Positions 1 through 8,978 of a stretch of 38,597 bases of DNA are shown in pieces. Under the pieces are notes generated by a model. That model worked only from the letters and a program-made list of their open reading frames with translations. It was not told where the DNA came from and did no database searches. The stretch is from positions 1 through 38,597 of the forward strand of contig JAAWJJ010000032.1 in the NCBI GenBank assembly GCA_022796875.1, read 5' to 3'. This stretch comes from Eubacterium sp. GTDB taxonomy: Bacteria; Bacillota; Clostridia; Lachnospirales; Lachnospiraceae. Numbering within the stretch: the first letter of the stretch is position 1; each line of letters opens with the position of its first letter. A program made the translations under genes and the position numbers.

Positions 1-143
1 CTCTTTGAATGTTTTTTGTGCTCCTGATTCCTCAGGCGCACCCCTCAAATCTTTCAAGGTTATTCCACTGTTCAGTTATCAATGTCCTCTGCGGCTTCTT
101 TCAAAACCGCTGTTTGTTTTTGTCGTCAACCGACAACTACTAA

Positions 144-172
144 ATATTACCACGATATTTTTCTGTTGTCAA
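144..172 (-). promoter_or_regulatory. Strong leftward sigma-A promoter, possibly of an rRNA operon
   Basis: On the minus strand TTGACA (172-167) is followed by a 17-bp spacer and TAATAT (149-144). No open reading frame of any quality lies between it and the left edge on that strand. The roughly 140-nt leader contains ATTGATAACTGAACAG, which resembles the leader or spacer sequence seen around rRNA genes of Firmicutes. The inference is that a 16S gene or other stable RNA lies beyond position 1. The promoter itself is clear; what it drives is a guess. Confidence 0.5.
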
Positions 173-194
173 CAACTTTTTTTATTTTTTTTAA

Positions 195-249
195 ACAGTT
201 CAGCGATCACCGTTATTTTTCACGAAGTGGGGAAGCCACTGACCGTTTT
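195..249 (+). repeat. Dispersed intergenic repeat, copy 1 (partial)
   Basis: It shares ACAGTTC, the 14-mer CGTTATTTTTCACG (211-224) and GTGGGGAAGCCACTG (227-241) with the copies at 340-421 and 5843-5940. The similarity fades after about 250, so this copy lacks the AAAACGGCTTT end seen in the other two. No coding role is apparent. Confidence 0.7.
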
Positions 250-339
250 GCCGACAGATTTCCAGGCAGCACAGCCAGAAATCGACACAAAAAGAGCAGA
301 TAATCCTTTCTATATCACCATATTTATAGAAGTTTCAGA

Positions 340-421
340 TAAAGCCGTTTTATAAAAGAAACAATGAAACCGCCAGCGTCTTTCCTTACTCCGTGAAAAA
401 TAACGACGTGGACGGAACTGT
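340..421 (-). repeat. Dispersed intergenic repeat, copy 2 (inverted)
   Basis: Read on the minus strand it begins ACAGTTC, has CGTTATTTTTCACG (405-392), then GGAAAGACGCTGGCGGTTTC and ends ATAAAACGGCTTTA (353-340). It lies in inverted orientation to copy 1 about 170 bp away. Compared with copy 3 it has a one-base indel in the middle, which would break any shared reading frame, so the element is probably not coding. Confidence 0.7.
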
Positions 422-630
422 TACTTTTTCTTTCTATATTGACGTAAAAAGATATTACAATCCTATAAGAAAAAAATAACGACATGCCGATAAAACATAT
501 GAAGACCAGAAAAAGCAGCATATGCGAAACACGTACGACCGTGTATGCAGGGATGCATTTGTATATGTATCAGAGTATCTCCTGTTTCAAATTGAAAGAG
601 CGGGAATAAAAACCAAGGAGGGAAAATATT

Positions 631-1287
631 ATGAGCATTTCACCAATTGGCAGCTACGCTGCGCAGGCTTATCAGGCAAACACTACTCAACGTACAAATT
701 CAGCGAGCAAAGAAGCTGCTGCAAAAGAAGCGGAAAAAAATTCTTCCGCAAAAACAAACGCAGAAAATAACGGCGTTGTCTACGAAAAAAGTTCTGCTGC
801 AAATACGATTACCAAAACAAAAGACAATTCCGCTATCGTCGCAAAATTAAAATCCGACGTAGAAGCAAGAACTGCACAGATGAAGAGCTTTGTGCAGAAA
901 CTGATGGGCGATCAGGGCAAAAAGATCGGCGCTGCCGACGATATCTGGAAATTCCTGGCAGGCGGCAACTTTACCGTTTCCGCTGCTGCAAAGGCAGAAG
1001 CGCAGCAGGCTATTTCCGAAGACGGTTACTGGGGTGTCAATCAGACTTCTGACAGAATCCTGGAATTTGCAAAAGCATTATCCGGCGACGATCCGTCCAA
1101 AGCAGACGAACTGCTGGCTGCTTTCAAAAAAGGATACAAAATGGCTACCGGTTCCTGGGGAAGCAAATTACCGGATATCAGTTCCAGAACCTACGATGCG
1201 GTTGTAGAAAAATTCGATGCATGGAAAAACGAATCTAAAACTGAAGCCGCCAAAGCAACAGAAGACGTAACAAAAACCCAGGCATAA
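631..1287 (+). CDS. Conserved protein of unknown function, Ala/Lys-rich
   Basis: A 218-residue protein that I cannot assign to a named family. It has an excellent ribosome site (AAGGAGGG, 8 nt before the ATG). Residues 1-75 are low-complexity and rich in Ala, Lys, Asn and Thr, predicted to be disordered or helical. Residues about 80-205 look like a compact helical domain with DDIWKFLAGGNF and a segment beginning EDGYWGVNQTSDRILEFA. There is no signal peptide and no membrane segment. Proteins with this GYWGV...SDRI...FA pattern occur as uncharacterised proteins in Lachnospiraceae (recollection, not checked). It stands alone, with a strong terminator after it. The tail is again Lys/Ala/Thr-rich, like the N-terminus. 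I give no function. Confidence 0.75.
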   Translation: MSISPIGSYAAQAYQANTTQRTNSASKEAAAKEAEKNSSAKTNAENNGVVYEKSSAANTITKTKDNSAIVAKLKSDVEARTAQMKSFVQKLMGDQGKKIGAADDIWKFLAGGNFTVSAAAKAEAQQAISEDGYWGVNQTSDRILEFAKALSGDDPSKADELLAAFKKGYKMATGSWGSKLPDISSRTYDAVVEKFDAWKNESKTEAAKATEDVTKTQA

Positions 1288-1299
1288 TCGAAACAGTTT

Positions 1300-1361
1300 T
1301 TCTATGTAATACGAAAGTTATTTATGTAATACGAAAATTTATCTATGTAATATGAATAACG
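1300..1361 (+). repeat. Three imperfect 20-21-bp tandem repeats after the stop codon
   Basis: Units begin at about 1300, 1321 and 1342, each with the core TATGTAATAYGAA. They fill the gap between the stop codon of the preceding gene and its terminator. They are not coding and have no obvious pairing of their own. Confidence 0.75.
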
Positions 1362-1396
1362 CAGGCGGAATATCATCCATTCGCCTGCGTTTTTTT
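1359..1396 (+). terminator. Rho-independent terminator, probably bidirectional
   Basis: ACGCAGGCG (1359-1367) pairs with CGCCTGCGT (1382-1390), with a loop of about 14 nt and a run of seven T. It closes the rightward gene 631-1287. It also lies just past the end of the leftward carB gene. Confidence 0.9.
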
Positions 1397-1435
1397 CATA
1401 TTATAATAAGAGTTAAGAAAAAATATTTCCTGTTC

Positions 1436-4400
1436 CTATGCATTTTTCACTGTCGCAATGTCAATCAACGTCAGATCATTGCTGGCCGTTTCCAAACTCA
1501 AAGCCAGTGCATTTGCCGTATCCAACGAAGTCAGGCAGTGTATTCCCGTTTCAATGGCATAACGGCGGATCAGAAAACCGTCTCTTGATTTGTCGCGCCC
1601 CTGTGTCGGCGTATCAATGACCAAATCTATTTTATGTCCCAAAATCAGGTCCATCACATTCGGCGATTCCTGGGAAATCTTATTAACACGCAATGCATGG
1701 ACGCCATGCTCCTGCAAATACTTTGCCGTGCTTCTTGTCGCATAAATTTTGTAACCCAGTTCTTCAAACCGTTTGGCAATGGATACCGCTTCCGGTTTGT
1801 CGGCGTCTTTTACCGTAATGATCATCTGTTTATGCTTCGGCAATACAATCCCCGCGCCAAGAAACGCCTTGTATAACGACTCGTTAAACGTTTTGGCAAT
1901 ACCCAGACATTCTCCGGTAGATTTCATTTCCGGTCCCAGGCTGATTTCCGCCCCGCGCAGTTTTTCAAAAGAAAATACCGGCATTTTGATTGCGATATAA
2001 TCCGCCTGCGGCTGCAATCCCGGCGTATAACCCATACTTTTTATCGTATGGCCTACCATTACTTTCGTTGCCAGATCTACGATCGGAATCCCCGTTACTT
2101 TGCTGATATAAGGCACGGTCCTGGAAGAACGCGGATTTACTTCAATTACGTAGACTTCTTCTTCCATTGCAATAAACTGAATATTGATCAGACCGATCAC
2201 ATGCAGCGTTTTTGCAAGCCGTTTCGTATATTCCACGATCGTATCGCGCACTTTATCACTGATCGTCGGCGCAGGATAAACCGATATACTGTCGCCGGAA
2301 TGTACGCCAGTACGTTCAATATGCTCCATAATGCCCGGAATTAATATATCCGTTCCATCGCATACCGCATCTACTTCGATTTCTTTTCCCTGCAGATATT
2401 TATCTACAAGAATCGGATGATCCTGCGTATAACGGTTGATGACCGCCATAAATTCTTCAATTTCTTCATCCGACAATGCAATCTGCATCCCCTGGCCGCC
2501 TAACACATAGGAAGGCCGTACAAGCACCGGATAACCAAGCCGGTTTGCCACTTCTTTCGCCTCTTCGGCTGTAAATACCGTTCCGCCTGCCGCACGCGGA
2601 ATCTCTGTTTCTTCCAGAATTTTGTCAAACAGCTCCCTGTCTTCGGCCGCATCCACATCTTCCGCTTTCGTGCCTAAGATCGGCACTCCCATTTTCATCA
2701 GGTCTTCCGTCAGTTTAATCGCCGTCTGACCGCCAAACTGCACGACCGCGCCGTCCGGTTTTTCCAGACGTACGACGTTTTCCACATCTTCCGGCGTTAA
2801 CGGTTCAAAATACAGTTTATCGGCAATATCAAAATCCGTAGAAACGGTTTCCGGATTGTTATTGATAATGATCGTTTCGTACCCTTCTTTTGAAAATGCC
2901 CACGTACTGTGTACGGAACAATAGTCAAATTCGATTCCCTGTCCGATCCGGATCGGCCCGGAACCAAGCACAAGAATTTTCTTTTTCCCGCTGCTTCCTC
3001 CGGCTTCATTTTCGCCGTCAAAGCAGGAATAATAATACGGAGTAAACGCTTCAAATTCGGCCGCGCACGTATCTACCATTTTAAACGCCGCGATAATGTT
3101 GTTTTCGTAACGCATCGTCTTAACGGCTTCTTCGCTTTTTCCGCTCAGTTGCGCGATAACATTGTCCGGAAACTCCATCCGTTTTGCTTCCGCCAGCAAT
3201 TCTTTTGTAAGTTCCTCGCTTTTTAAACGCTGCTCCATTTCCGTCAGAATCGCAATTTTATCAATAAACCACGGATCAATTCTTGTCAGATCATAAATTT
3301 CTTCATAGGAAACGCCTTTCCGCACGGCTTCCGCAATGACCCAGATTCTTCTGTCGTCCACCACTTTCAATTGCTTTTTCAAATCCGCTTTGGAAAGCGC
3401 ACTGAAATCATAAGACAACAGGGAGTCCACATGCTGTTCCAGAGAACGGATCGCTTTCATTAACGCGCCTTCAAAATTGGTACAAATGCTCATTACTTCG
3501 CCCGTTGCTTTCATCTGAGTAGTCAGCGTACGTTTTGCCGTAATAAATTTGTCAAACGGCAGCCTCGGAATTTTTACCACGCAATAATCCAGCATTGGTT
3601 CAAAGCTGGCGCACGTCTTGCCTGTAATCGCATTTTTTATTTCATCCAGCGTATAACCGAGCGCAATTTTCGCCGCAACTTTCGCAATCGGATATCCGGT
3701 CGCTTTTGACGCCAGCGCGGAAGAACGGCTGACACGCGGATTTACTTCAATGACACAATACTCAAAAGAATCCGGATTCAAGGCATACTGCACGTTACAT
3801 CCGCCGGTAATATTCAGTTCCGTTATAATATTTAATGCGGAACTCCGTAGCATCTGATACTCTTTATCGCCTAACGTCTGCGACGGAGCAACGACGATGC
3901 TGTCGCCGGTATGCACGCCTACCGGGTCAATATTCTCCATATTACAAACCGTAATGCAGTTTCCGGCCGCATCACGCATCACTTCATATTCGATTTCTTT
4001 CCAGCCGGCAATACAACGTTCCACAAGCACCTGCCCGACACGACTCAAACGCAGGCCGTTAGAAAGAATATCCACAAGCTCCTGCTCGTTGTGCGCGATA
4101 CCGCCCCCGCTTCCTCCAAGCGTATAAGCCGGACGCAGCACGACCGGATATCCTATCGTATTCGTAAACGCAATGCCATCCTGTACATTTTCCACAACCA
4201 GCGAAGCCGCGCAAGGTTCGCCTATTTTTTCCATCGTTTCTTTAAATTCCAGCCTGTCTTCGGCTTTTTTAATCGTCAGCGCCGTTGTTCCGATCAGACG
4301 GACACCGTTTTCTTTCAGGAAACCGGATTCATCCAGTTCCATCCCCAGATTCAACCCTGCCTGTCCGCCCAATGTCGGCAGCACGCTGTCCGGCTTTTCC

Positions 4401-4639
4401 TTTAAAATAATCTGTTCCAGAACCGGTACGGTCAGCGGCTCTATATATACTCTGTCTGCAATTTCCTTATCCGTCATAATCGTTGCCGGATTGGAATTGA
4501 CCAGTACGACTTCTACCCCTTCTTCCTTTAAGGACCGGCATGCCTGAGTTCCTGCGTAATCAAACTCCGCTGCCTGCCCGATCACAATAGGACCGGAACC
4601 AATGACTAACACTTTTTTAATATTCGGGTTTTTCGGCAT
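1436..4639 (-). CDS. carB: Carbamoyl-phosphate synthase large chain
   Basis: A full-length (1067-residue) large subunit that makes carbamoyl phosphate from bicarbonate, ATP and ammonia delivered by CarA, feeding pyrimidine and arginine synthesis. The two homologous ATP-grasp halves are both visible. The first starts [20 protein letters not shown] and the second [20 protein letters not shown] (about residue 555). The allosteric MGS-like domain is at the C-terminus (from about residue 935, ending near [13 protein letters not shown]). Its ATG overlaps the carA stop in TAATG, so the two are translationally coupled. Nothing is missing and the length is normal for the family. Confidence 0.98.
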   Translation of the reverse strand: MPKNPNIKKVLVIGSGPIVIGQAAEFDYAGTQACRSLKEEGVEVVLVNSNPATIMTDKEIADRVYIEPLTVPVLEQIILKEKPDSVLPTLGGQAGLNLGMELDESGFLKENGVRLIGTTALTIKKAEDRLEFKETMEKIGEPCAASLVVENVQDGIAFTNTIGYPVVLRPAYTLGGSGGGIAHNEQELVDILSNGLRLSRVGQVLVERCIAGWKEIEYEVMRDAAGNCITVCNMENIDPVGVHTGDSIVVAPSQTLGDKEYQMLRSSALNIITELNITGGCNVQYALNPDSFEYCVIEVNPRVSRSSALASKATGYPIAKVAAKIALGYTLDEIKNAITGKTCASFEPMLDYCVVKIPRLPFDKFITAKRTLTTQMKATGEVMSICTNFEGALMKAIRSLEQHVDSLLSYDFSALSKADLKKQLKVVDDRRIWVIAEAVRKGVSYEEIYDLTRIDPWFIDKIAILTEMEQRLKSEELTKELLAEAKRMEFPDNVIAQLSGKSEEAVKTMRYENNIIAAFKMVDTCAAEFEAFTPYYYSCFDGENEAGGSSGKKKILVLGSGPIRIGQGIEFDYCSVHSTWAFSKEGYETIIINNNPETVSTDFDIADKLYFEPLTPEDVENVVRLEKPDGAVVQFGGQTAIKLTEDLMKMGVPILGTKAEDVDAAEDRELFDKILEETEIPRAAGGTVFTAEEAKEVANRLGYPVLVRPSYVLGGQGMQIALSDEEIEEFMAVINRYTQDHPILVDKYLQGKEIEVDAVCDGTDILIPGIMEHIERTGVHSGDSISVYPAPTISDKVRDTIVEYTKRLAKTLHVIGLINIQFIAMEEEVYVIEVNPRSSRTVPYISKVTGIPIVDLATKVMVGHTIKSMGYTPGLQPQADYIAIKMPVFSFEKLRGAEISLGPEMKSTGECLGIAKTFNESLYKAFLGAGIVLPKHKQMIITVKDADKPEAVSIAKRFEELGYKIYATRSTAKYLQEHGVHALRVNKISQESPNVMDLILGHKIDLVIDTPTQGRDKSRDGFLIRRYAIETGIHCLTSLDTANALALSLETASNDLTLIDIATVKNA

Positions 4640-5709
4640 TATTTCGCTCCTTCCATCATTTCCAGAAATCTGTCAAACAGGTATTCGCTGTCCTGCGGCC
4701 CCGGGCAGGCCTCGGGGTGAAACTGCACGGTAAAAATATTTTTACCAGTATATTTTAACCCTTCGTTTGTCCCGTCGTTCACGTTCACAAACGCCGGTAC
4801 TGCTATTTTCGGATCCAGCTTTTCCGTATCTACAACATAACCATGGTTCTGCGAAGAAATATATACCCGGTTCGTTTCCAGATCTTTCACCGGATGATTC
4901 CCTCCCCGATGTCCGTATTTCATTTTATACGTATCCGCTCCCGTTGCCAGCGCCATCAGCTGATGCCCAAGGCAAATTGCAAAAATCGGCACGTCGGAAT
5001 CATACAGTTTCCTGATTTCCGCAATAATCTCCGTACACTCTTTCGGATCCCCAGGCCCGTTTGACAACATGATTCCGTCCGGCGCCGTGTCCAGGATTTC
5101 CTGCGCCGACGTTCGCGCCGGATAAACCGTCACTTCACATCCCCTTTTATTTAAAGACTTTGCAATATTTTTCTTTGCGCCCAGATCCAGTAACGCTACT
5201 TTGTATTTGTTTCCGGAGAGCACTTCTTTTTCGCTGCAGGTAACAAGTTCTACTACCTTTCCGGTCCGATACGCAGCAAGTTCCGGCAAAATTTCCTCTA
5301 AATTATAATTTTCAATTGTCGTGATCATGCCGTTCATCGTACCTTTTTCACGAAGGCGCTTTGTCAATGCACGCGTATCAATGCCGCTGATTCCGGGAAT
5401 ATCATGCTCTTTTAAGAAATCTTCCAATCCTCTTTCGCAGCGGAAATTACTCGGCATCCTTGACAATTCCCTTACAATATAACCGGTCGGCCACGGACAT
5501 TTCGACTCCATATCCGGCGTCACCCCGTAATTTCCAATCAGCGGATAAGTCATCGCCACTGCCTGTCCCGCATAAGACGGGTCCGTCAGCACTTCCAAAT
5601 AACCGGTCATCGAAGTATTAAATACGATTTCGCTGATCACTTCTTTCCTGGCCCCTATGCTGTTCCCTGTAAATACCGTCCCGTCTTCCAGTATCAGAAA
5701 AGCTTTCAT
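4639..5709 (-). CDS. carA: Carbamoyl-phosphate synthase small chain (glutamine amidotransferase)
   Basis: A 356-residue glutaminase subunit that releases ammonia from glutamine and channels it to CarB. The N-terminal CPSase small-chain domain starts [15 protein letters not shown]. The class I glutamine amidotransferase domain shows the nucleophile loop [11 protein letters not shown] and the catalytic FHPE near the C-terminus. It is first in a two-gene operon with carB. A weak hairpin with a T run lies in its leader (5744-5771), so attenuation by pyrimidine level is possible, but no PyrR-binding consensus was recognised. The start is supported by AGGGG about 8 nt upstream. Confidence 0.98.
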   Translation of the reverse strand: MKAFLILEDGTVFTGNSIGARKEVISEIVFNTSMTGYLEVLTDPSYAGQAVAMTYPLIGNYGVTPDMESKCPWPTGYIVRELSRMPSNFRCERGLEDFLKEHDIPGISGIDTRALTKRLREKGTMNGMITTIENYNLEEILPELAAYRTGKVVELVTCSEKEVLSGNKYKVALLDLGAKKNIAKSLNKRGCEVTVYPARTSAQEILDTAPDGIMLSNGPGDPKECTEIIAEIRKLYDSDVPIFAICLGHQLMALATGADTYKMKYGHRGGNHPVKDLETNRVYISSQNHGYVVDTEKLDPKIAVPAFVNVNDGTNEGLKYTGKNIFTVQFHPEACPGPQDSEYLFDRFLEMMEGAK

Positions 5710-5743
5710 CCTCTTGCCCCTGTCCTTTCTTTTAAATCACTGC

Positions 5744-5771
5744 AAAAAAAAAGAGGTCGTCATCTCTTTTT
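5744..5771 (-). promoter_or_regulatory. Possible terminator/attenuator hairpin in the carA leader
   Basis: On the minus strand AAAAAGAG, an 8-nt loop, and CTCTTTTT followed by more T, 35-60 nt before the carA start. The stem is 8 bp and mostly A-U, so it is weak. It could be an attenuator or simply the terminator of upstream leftward transcription. Confidence 0.35.
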
Positions 5772-5842
5772 CCTGCTTTTGTTCGCTTAGAGAATTTTAT
5801 CATACCGCTGCGTTTTTTTCAACACTTAGACCGGACTATTTC

Positions 5843-5940
5843 TTTCAGCGCCGTTTCTTCGTTCCTTTTCATAGGGTGGGGAAGCCACTGGCAGTTTCAC
5901 CGCTTCTTGTGTAAAACGGCTTTAATAGAAAGCCGTTTTA
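5843..5940 (+). repeat. Dispersed intergenic repeat, copy 3, ending in a 12-bp hairpin
   Basis: It carries TTCAGCG, GTGGGGAAGCCACTG (5876-5890), GGCAGTTTCA and TAAAACGGCTTT. The last element pairs perfectly with AAAGCCGTTTTA (5929-5940) across a 5-nt loop. Alignment with copy 2 runs over about 70 bp with one indel. It sits between the divergent carA and BlaI-type genes, ending just before the -35 of the latter. Confidence 0.7.
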
Positions 5941-5944
5941 TATA

Positions 5945-6003
5945 TTGACATTTTGAAACTACTGTAGTAGTATGTAATTACGCAACCAGACTACTGTGGT
6001 AGT
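5945..6003 (+). promoter_or_regulatory. BlaI-type promoter with two operators
   Basis: TTGACA (5945-5950), a 17-bp spacer and TAGTAT (5968-5973) form the promoter. ACTACTGTAGTAGT (5958-5971) overlaps the -10 and has perfect 6-bp arms. A second site, ACTACTGTGGTAGT (5990-6003), lies 32 bp (about three helical turns) downstream. Paired TACTA/TAGTA dyads are the known binding pattern of BlaI/MecI repressors, so the unit is very probably autoregulated. Confidence 0.85.
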
Positions 6004-6086
6004 TTATCTGTGTTCCGATCAGATGTTCCAAGAAAACAACCTGATACAATGTTTTCCTGACTGCATAGGAGAAAGGAGTCTTTTTT

Positions 6087-6446
6087 ATGGATATCAAACT
6101 TTTTGATTCTGAACTGAAAATAATGAATGTTTTGTGGAAAAACGGCGATTCCACTGCCAAACAAATTTCCACTGTTCTCGGCGAAGAAGTCGGCTGGAAC
6201 CGAAATACCACATATACTTTAATCAAACGCTGCATCAAAAAAGGCGCGATTGAACGCACGGAACCAAACTTTATGTGCCACGCGCTGATTGGAAAAGAAG
6301 AAGTGCAGGAAGCAGAAACCGATGAACTAATTAACAAAATATTTGACGGCTCCGCCGATAAGCTGTTCGCTTCCCTGCTTGGCAGAAAAAAACTGTCTGC
6401 GGAACAAATGGAACATTTACAGCAAATAATCCGCGATTCGAAATAA
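6087..6446 (+). CDS. BlaI/MecI/CopY-family transcriptional repressor
   Basis: A 119-residue winged-helix repressor. The N-terminal DNA-binding part shows the family pattern ELKIMNVLWKNGDSTAKQI, then WNRNTTYTLIKRCIKKGAIER. The C-terminal half is the dimerisation region, where family members are cut by the partner protease. The start has AGGAGAAAGGAG just upstream. It precedes an M56 membrane protease by 50-60 bp and is preceded by two operator dyads, the standard arrangement of a self-regulated BlaI-BlaR1 pair. No beta-lactamase gene is next to it, so the controlled targets lie elsewhere or the pair controls only itself. Confidence 0.93.
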   Translation: MDIKLFDSELKIMNVLWKNGDSTAKQISTVLGEEVGWNRNTTYTLIKRCIKKGAIERTEPNFMCHALIGKEEVQEAETDELINKIFDGSADKLFASLLGRKKLSAEQMEHLQQIIRDSK

Positions 6447-6506
6447 TGCAAAACGCTTTTCTCAAGCTTAAAAGCTGTTTTACCGTTTTGAAATGAGGTG
6501 ACAAAT

Positions 6507-8348
6507 TTGAGTTTTTTGCAATTAAGTTTTTCCGGAGCAGTCACAATCCTTACCGTATTGCTGATTCGAACAGCCGCACGCAGCAGGCTGCCGAAAAAAA
6601 TTTTTCCGATACTTTGGTGGATCGTACTTTTGCGGTTATTTCTCCCGTTTTCCATTCCGACCAAATTCAGTATCTATTCCCTGGCCAATCAGCACGGCGC
6701 ATCTGTGATTGACAGCATCGCGGACGGAATCCGCTTTGGCGATACGGCAACTGCTTCCGACGGCACAACCGGAACTCCTAATCAGGAAGCAGCGGTCCCG
6801 GAAACTGCTTCCGGCAGCACAACCGCCGCTTCTAACCAGGAGGCAGCGGTCCTGGAAACTGCTCCGCCTGTTTTTCATGTTTTGATCTGGGGGACGGGTG
6901 CCATTTCCTGCGCCGTATATTTTATGATTACCTGGATTCGCTGCCGGATGGAATTTCGTACTTCCCTGCCTGCCGGTAATCCCTTTATAGGCCGGTGGCT
7001 GAAAGAACATCCGCTGAAACGGCCGATTTCTGTCCGTCAGTCAGACAAAATTAACGCTCCGCTGACCTATGGACTTTTCTATCCTGTAATTTTACTGCCG
7101 AAAAAAACAACTGCTGCCGACCCGGAACAGTTACGGTATATACTGATGCATGAGTACGTGCATATCTGCCGTTTTGACGTCCTGCTGAAATTCTTTGCGG
7201 CCGCTGCCCTTTGCCTGCACTGGTTCAATCCTCTTGTATGGGCAATGTACTATTCCATAAACCGGGATATCGAACTGGCCTGCGACGAAAGCGTAATCCG
7301 CCGTCTGGGAGAAGATTCCTGCTCCGATTACGCACAAATGCTGATTCATATGGAAGCGCAAAAAAGCGGAATTGCCCCTCTTTTCAGTAACCTAAACAAA
7401 ACTGCCATAGAAGAAAGGATTATTTCTATTATGAAAATGAAAAAAATCAATAAAAAAACAGCGCTGCTGCCATGTACCGCTGCCATTGCTTTATTTCTGC
7501 TTGTTGCCGTCGTCTTTTCCGCAACTGCCTCCGCAAAAAACAGCGCCATAGCAGAAGAAATGACGGTTGAATCAAGTTCTGATTCCCCTGATAACCCGGA
7601 TGATTATCTTCCCGCTGCAAAAGCCGATTTTGAAAAAGAGGGACCCCTGCTCCATGACTATGAAAAATTCGACATTTCTTACGATAAAAACGGAAAAATT
7701 TATTATAAAGATCAATTGGTCCGGTATTTCTGGGACGGTGCGGAAATAAAGGAAAATAACAAAGTCATCGGATGGACCGTTCGATACGAATATCTGAATG
7801 AAGCGGGGACCGTAGACGTACACACTATACGAAAAACAGAATATAGCAAAGACGGAAACATGAATTTATGCGGACCGGTGACCGGAATGCAGGCCTGCTC
7901 ACAAACGGAATTTAATTCGCGGGATATTAAAGCCCTGACGCATCCAAACCGAATCAGCGTTGCGGAAACAGATGATATTGCAGACAATCAGGAGGCTTCT
8001 TCCACGACCGACAGCTATGCCACAGCAGCCGAAGACAGCCAGAAACCCGCAGCAGCAGCCGGCAATTCCGACAGCTATGCCACAGCAGCCGAAGACAACA
8101 TTGCCATCGGCGGTCGTTCCTTTGCAGAAATCTTTGCGGAATATGCTCCTTACGGCATTACCTATACCGAAACAAAAGAGGAAAATTACAAAAACGGGAA
8201 ACTCTTTTACAACGGACAGCCTGTTCAGGTTTTTTCCGACACTTCCGGGGAAACAGCATTCAGCTTTTCTTCCGGTGCAGACGGTATCCATGTACAGGCT
8301 ATCCGAGATAAAAACGGAAAACTAACCGATGTAAGGCCGGTATCCTGA
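6507..8348 (+). CDS. M56-family (BlaR1-like) membrane metallopeptidase
   Basis: A zinc protease of the BlaR1/MecR1 type, likely cleaving the adjacent repressor on receiving a signal. The start is probably TTG 6507 because GAGGTG lies 6 nt before it; a GTG at 6498 has no such site. Visible are two N-terminal membrane helices, a third near FHVLIWGTGAISCAVYFMI, the zinc motif HEYVH in RYILMHEYVHICRFD, the downstream ELACDE, and a last membrane helix (TAAIALFLLVAVVFS). The extracellular C-terminus (about 270 residues) is not a penicillin-binding domain. It has low-complexity stretches with an exact 20-residue-period repeat (SYATAAED) and two short domains with repeated YKNGKLFYNGQPVQVF-like segments. 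What it senses is unknown. Confidence 0.88.
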   Translation: MSFLQLSFSGAVTILTVLLIRTAARSRLPKKIFPILWWIVLLRLFLPFSIPTKFSIYSLANQHGASVIDSIADGIRFGDTATASDGTTGTPNQEAAVPETASGSTTAASNQEAAVLETAPPVFHVLIWGTGAISCAVYFMITWIRCRMEFRTSLPAGNPFIGRWLKEHPLKRPISVRQSDKINAPLTYGLFYPVILLPKKTTAADPEQLRYILMHEYVHICRFDVLLKFFAAAALCLHWFNPLVWAMYYSINRDIELACDESVIRRLGEDSCSDYAQMLIHMEAQKSGIAPLFSNLNKTAIEERIISIMKMKKINKKTALLPCTAAIALFLLVAVVFSATASAKNSAIAEEMTVESSSDSPDNPDDYLPAAKADFEKEGPLLHDYEKFDISYDKNGKIYYKDQLVRYFWDGAEIKENNKVIGWTVRYEYLNEAGTVDVHTIRKTEYSKDGNMNLCGPVTGMQACSQTEFNSRDIKALTHPNRISVAETDDIADNQEASSTTDSYATAAEDSQKPAAAAGNSDSYATAAEDNIAIGGRSFAEIFAEYAPYGITYTETKEENYKNGKLFYNGQPVQVFSDTSGETAFSFSSGADGIHVQAIRDKNGKLTDVRPVS

Positions 8349-8353
8349 ATTTT

Positions 8354-8405
8354 AACAGCCTGCCGCTGCTCTGTTCATAAAAGAAAGCTGACAGGCTGTT
8401 ACGAT
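8354..8405. terminator. Hairpin between convergent genes
   Basis: AACAGCCTG (8354-8362) pairs with CAGGCTGTT (8392-8400) around a 29-nt loop. It lies between the M56 gene and the convergent cupin gene and probably ends transcription from both sides. It has only a weak T run on either strand. Confidence 0.5.
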
Positions 8406-8411
8406 TTCCCT

Positions 8412-8768
8412 TTAATTGTGAATGACCGCATCTTCCGCAGTATAACCTGCAATGGAATTTTCTTTCACCTGGATACATGCAAAACTGATCGCCTCATCCT
8501 CCGCCGCAAAAAACTGCCTTTTTCCCACTGGAGAAATACGAACCCAGTCGCCAGCCGCAAGTTCTACCGTTTCTCCGTCAACGACTGCCTTTCCTTTTCC
8601 TGCAAGAACAACATAGATCTCTTCATTATTTTTATGTGAATGAACAAACGGTACGCTTGCCCCTGCCGGCAGATTGTTGATACTGACTTCCGCTCCTGTT
8701 AAAGAAAGCTTGTCATGAAGTTCTGTTCTCGCATCCTGCGCTACACTTACTTTACTGAAATTTGCCAT
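8412..8768 (-). CDS. Small single-domain cupin protein
   Basis: A 118-residue cupin. The metal-binding motif 1 is clear (HSHKNNEEIYVVLAGKG: two His and a Glu), followed by VVDGETVELAAGDWVRISP. The second-motif His is replaced (SPVGKRQFFA). Proteins of this size bind a metal and act as isomerases, dioxygenases or sensors; the substrate cannot be read from the sequence. The start MANFSKVS is preferred over an in-frame ATG further upstream because GGAGGG lies just before it. It is divergent from an Rrf2 regulator with a shared operator region, so it is probably that regulator's target. Confidence 0.88.
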   Translation of the reverse strand: MANFSKVSVAQDARTELHDKLSLTGAEVSINNLPAGASVPFVHSHKNNEEIYVVLAGKGKAVVDGETVELAAGDWVRISPVGKRQFFAAEDEAISFACIQVKENSIAGYTAEDAVIHN

Positions 8769-8813
8769 AATTTTTCCCTCCTGATACTTGTTGTAACTTT
8801 TAATGATACATCG

Positions 8814-8851
8814 ATTATAGCACCCTCTCATTGTAATGTCAATAGTTACAA
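8814..8851 (-). promoter_or_regulatory. Cupin-gene promoter overlapped by a candidate operator
   Basis: On the minus strand TTGACA (8842-8837), a 17-bp spacer and TATAAT (8819-8814), a near-perfect sigma-A promoter. The dyad TTGTAA (8831-8836) with TTACAA (8846-8851), 9 bp apart, brackets the -35. A further TTGTAAC lies at 8791-8797. This is a natural site for repression by the divergent Rrf2 protein. Confidence 0.75.
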
Positions 8852-8896
8852 CCATTTATCTGTAAAATAACTTTTATATATCATTTTAGTTTCCCA

Positions 8897-8925
8897 TTGT
8901 GAAATCACAGGTTATTTGATATACT
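8897..8925 (+). promoter_or_regulatory. Promoter of the Rrf2-family gene
   Basis: TTGTGA (8897-8902), a 17-bp spacer and TATACT (8920-8925) with an extended -10 TG. Transcription would begin near 8932, about 45 nt before the chosen start. Confidence 0.6.
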
Positions 8926-8978
8926 TTTTCCGTACGAATATTACTTTCCTTAAAAACAAACGGAGATTGGGGTGCGGC

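Noticed and set aside
5..355. 116-codon frame at the left edge
   Set aside because: No ribosome site, runs across the leftward promoter and the dispersed repeat, and shows no recognisable protein pattern.
3897..4405. Long opposite-strand frames inside carB
   Set aside because: They are shadows of a strongly conserved gene with no start signals.
5710..5842. PyrR-binding attenuator before carA
   Set aside because: No PyrR loop consensus seen; only a weak A-U hairpin, reported at low confidence.
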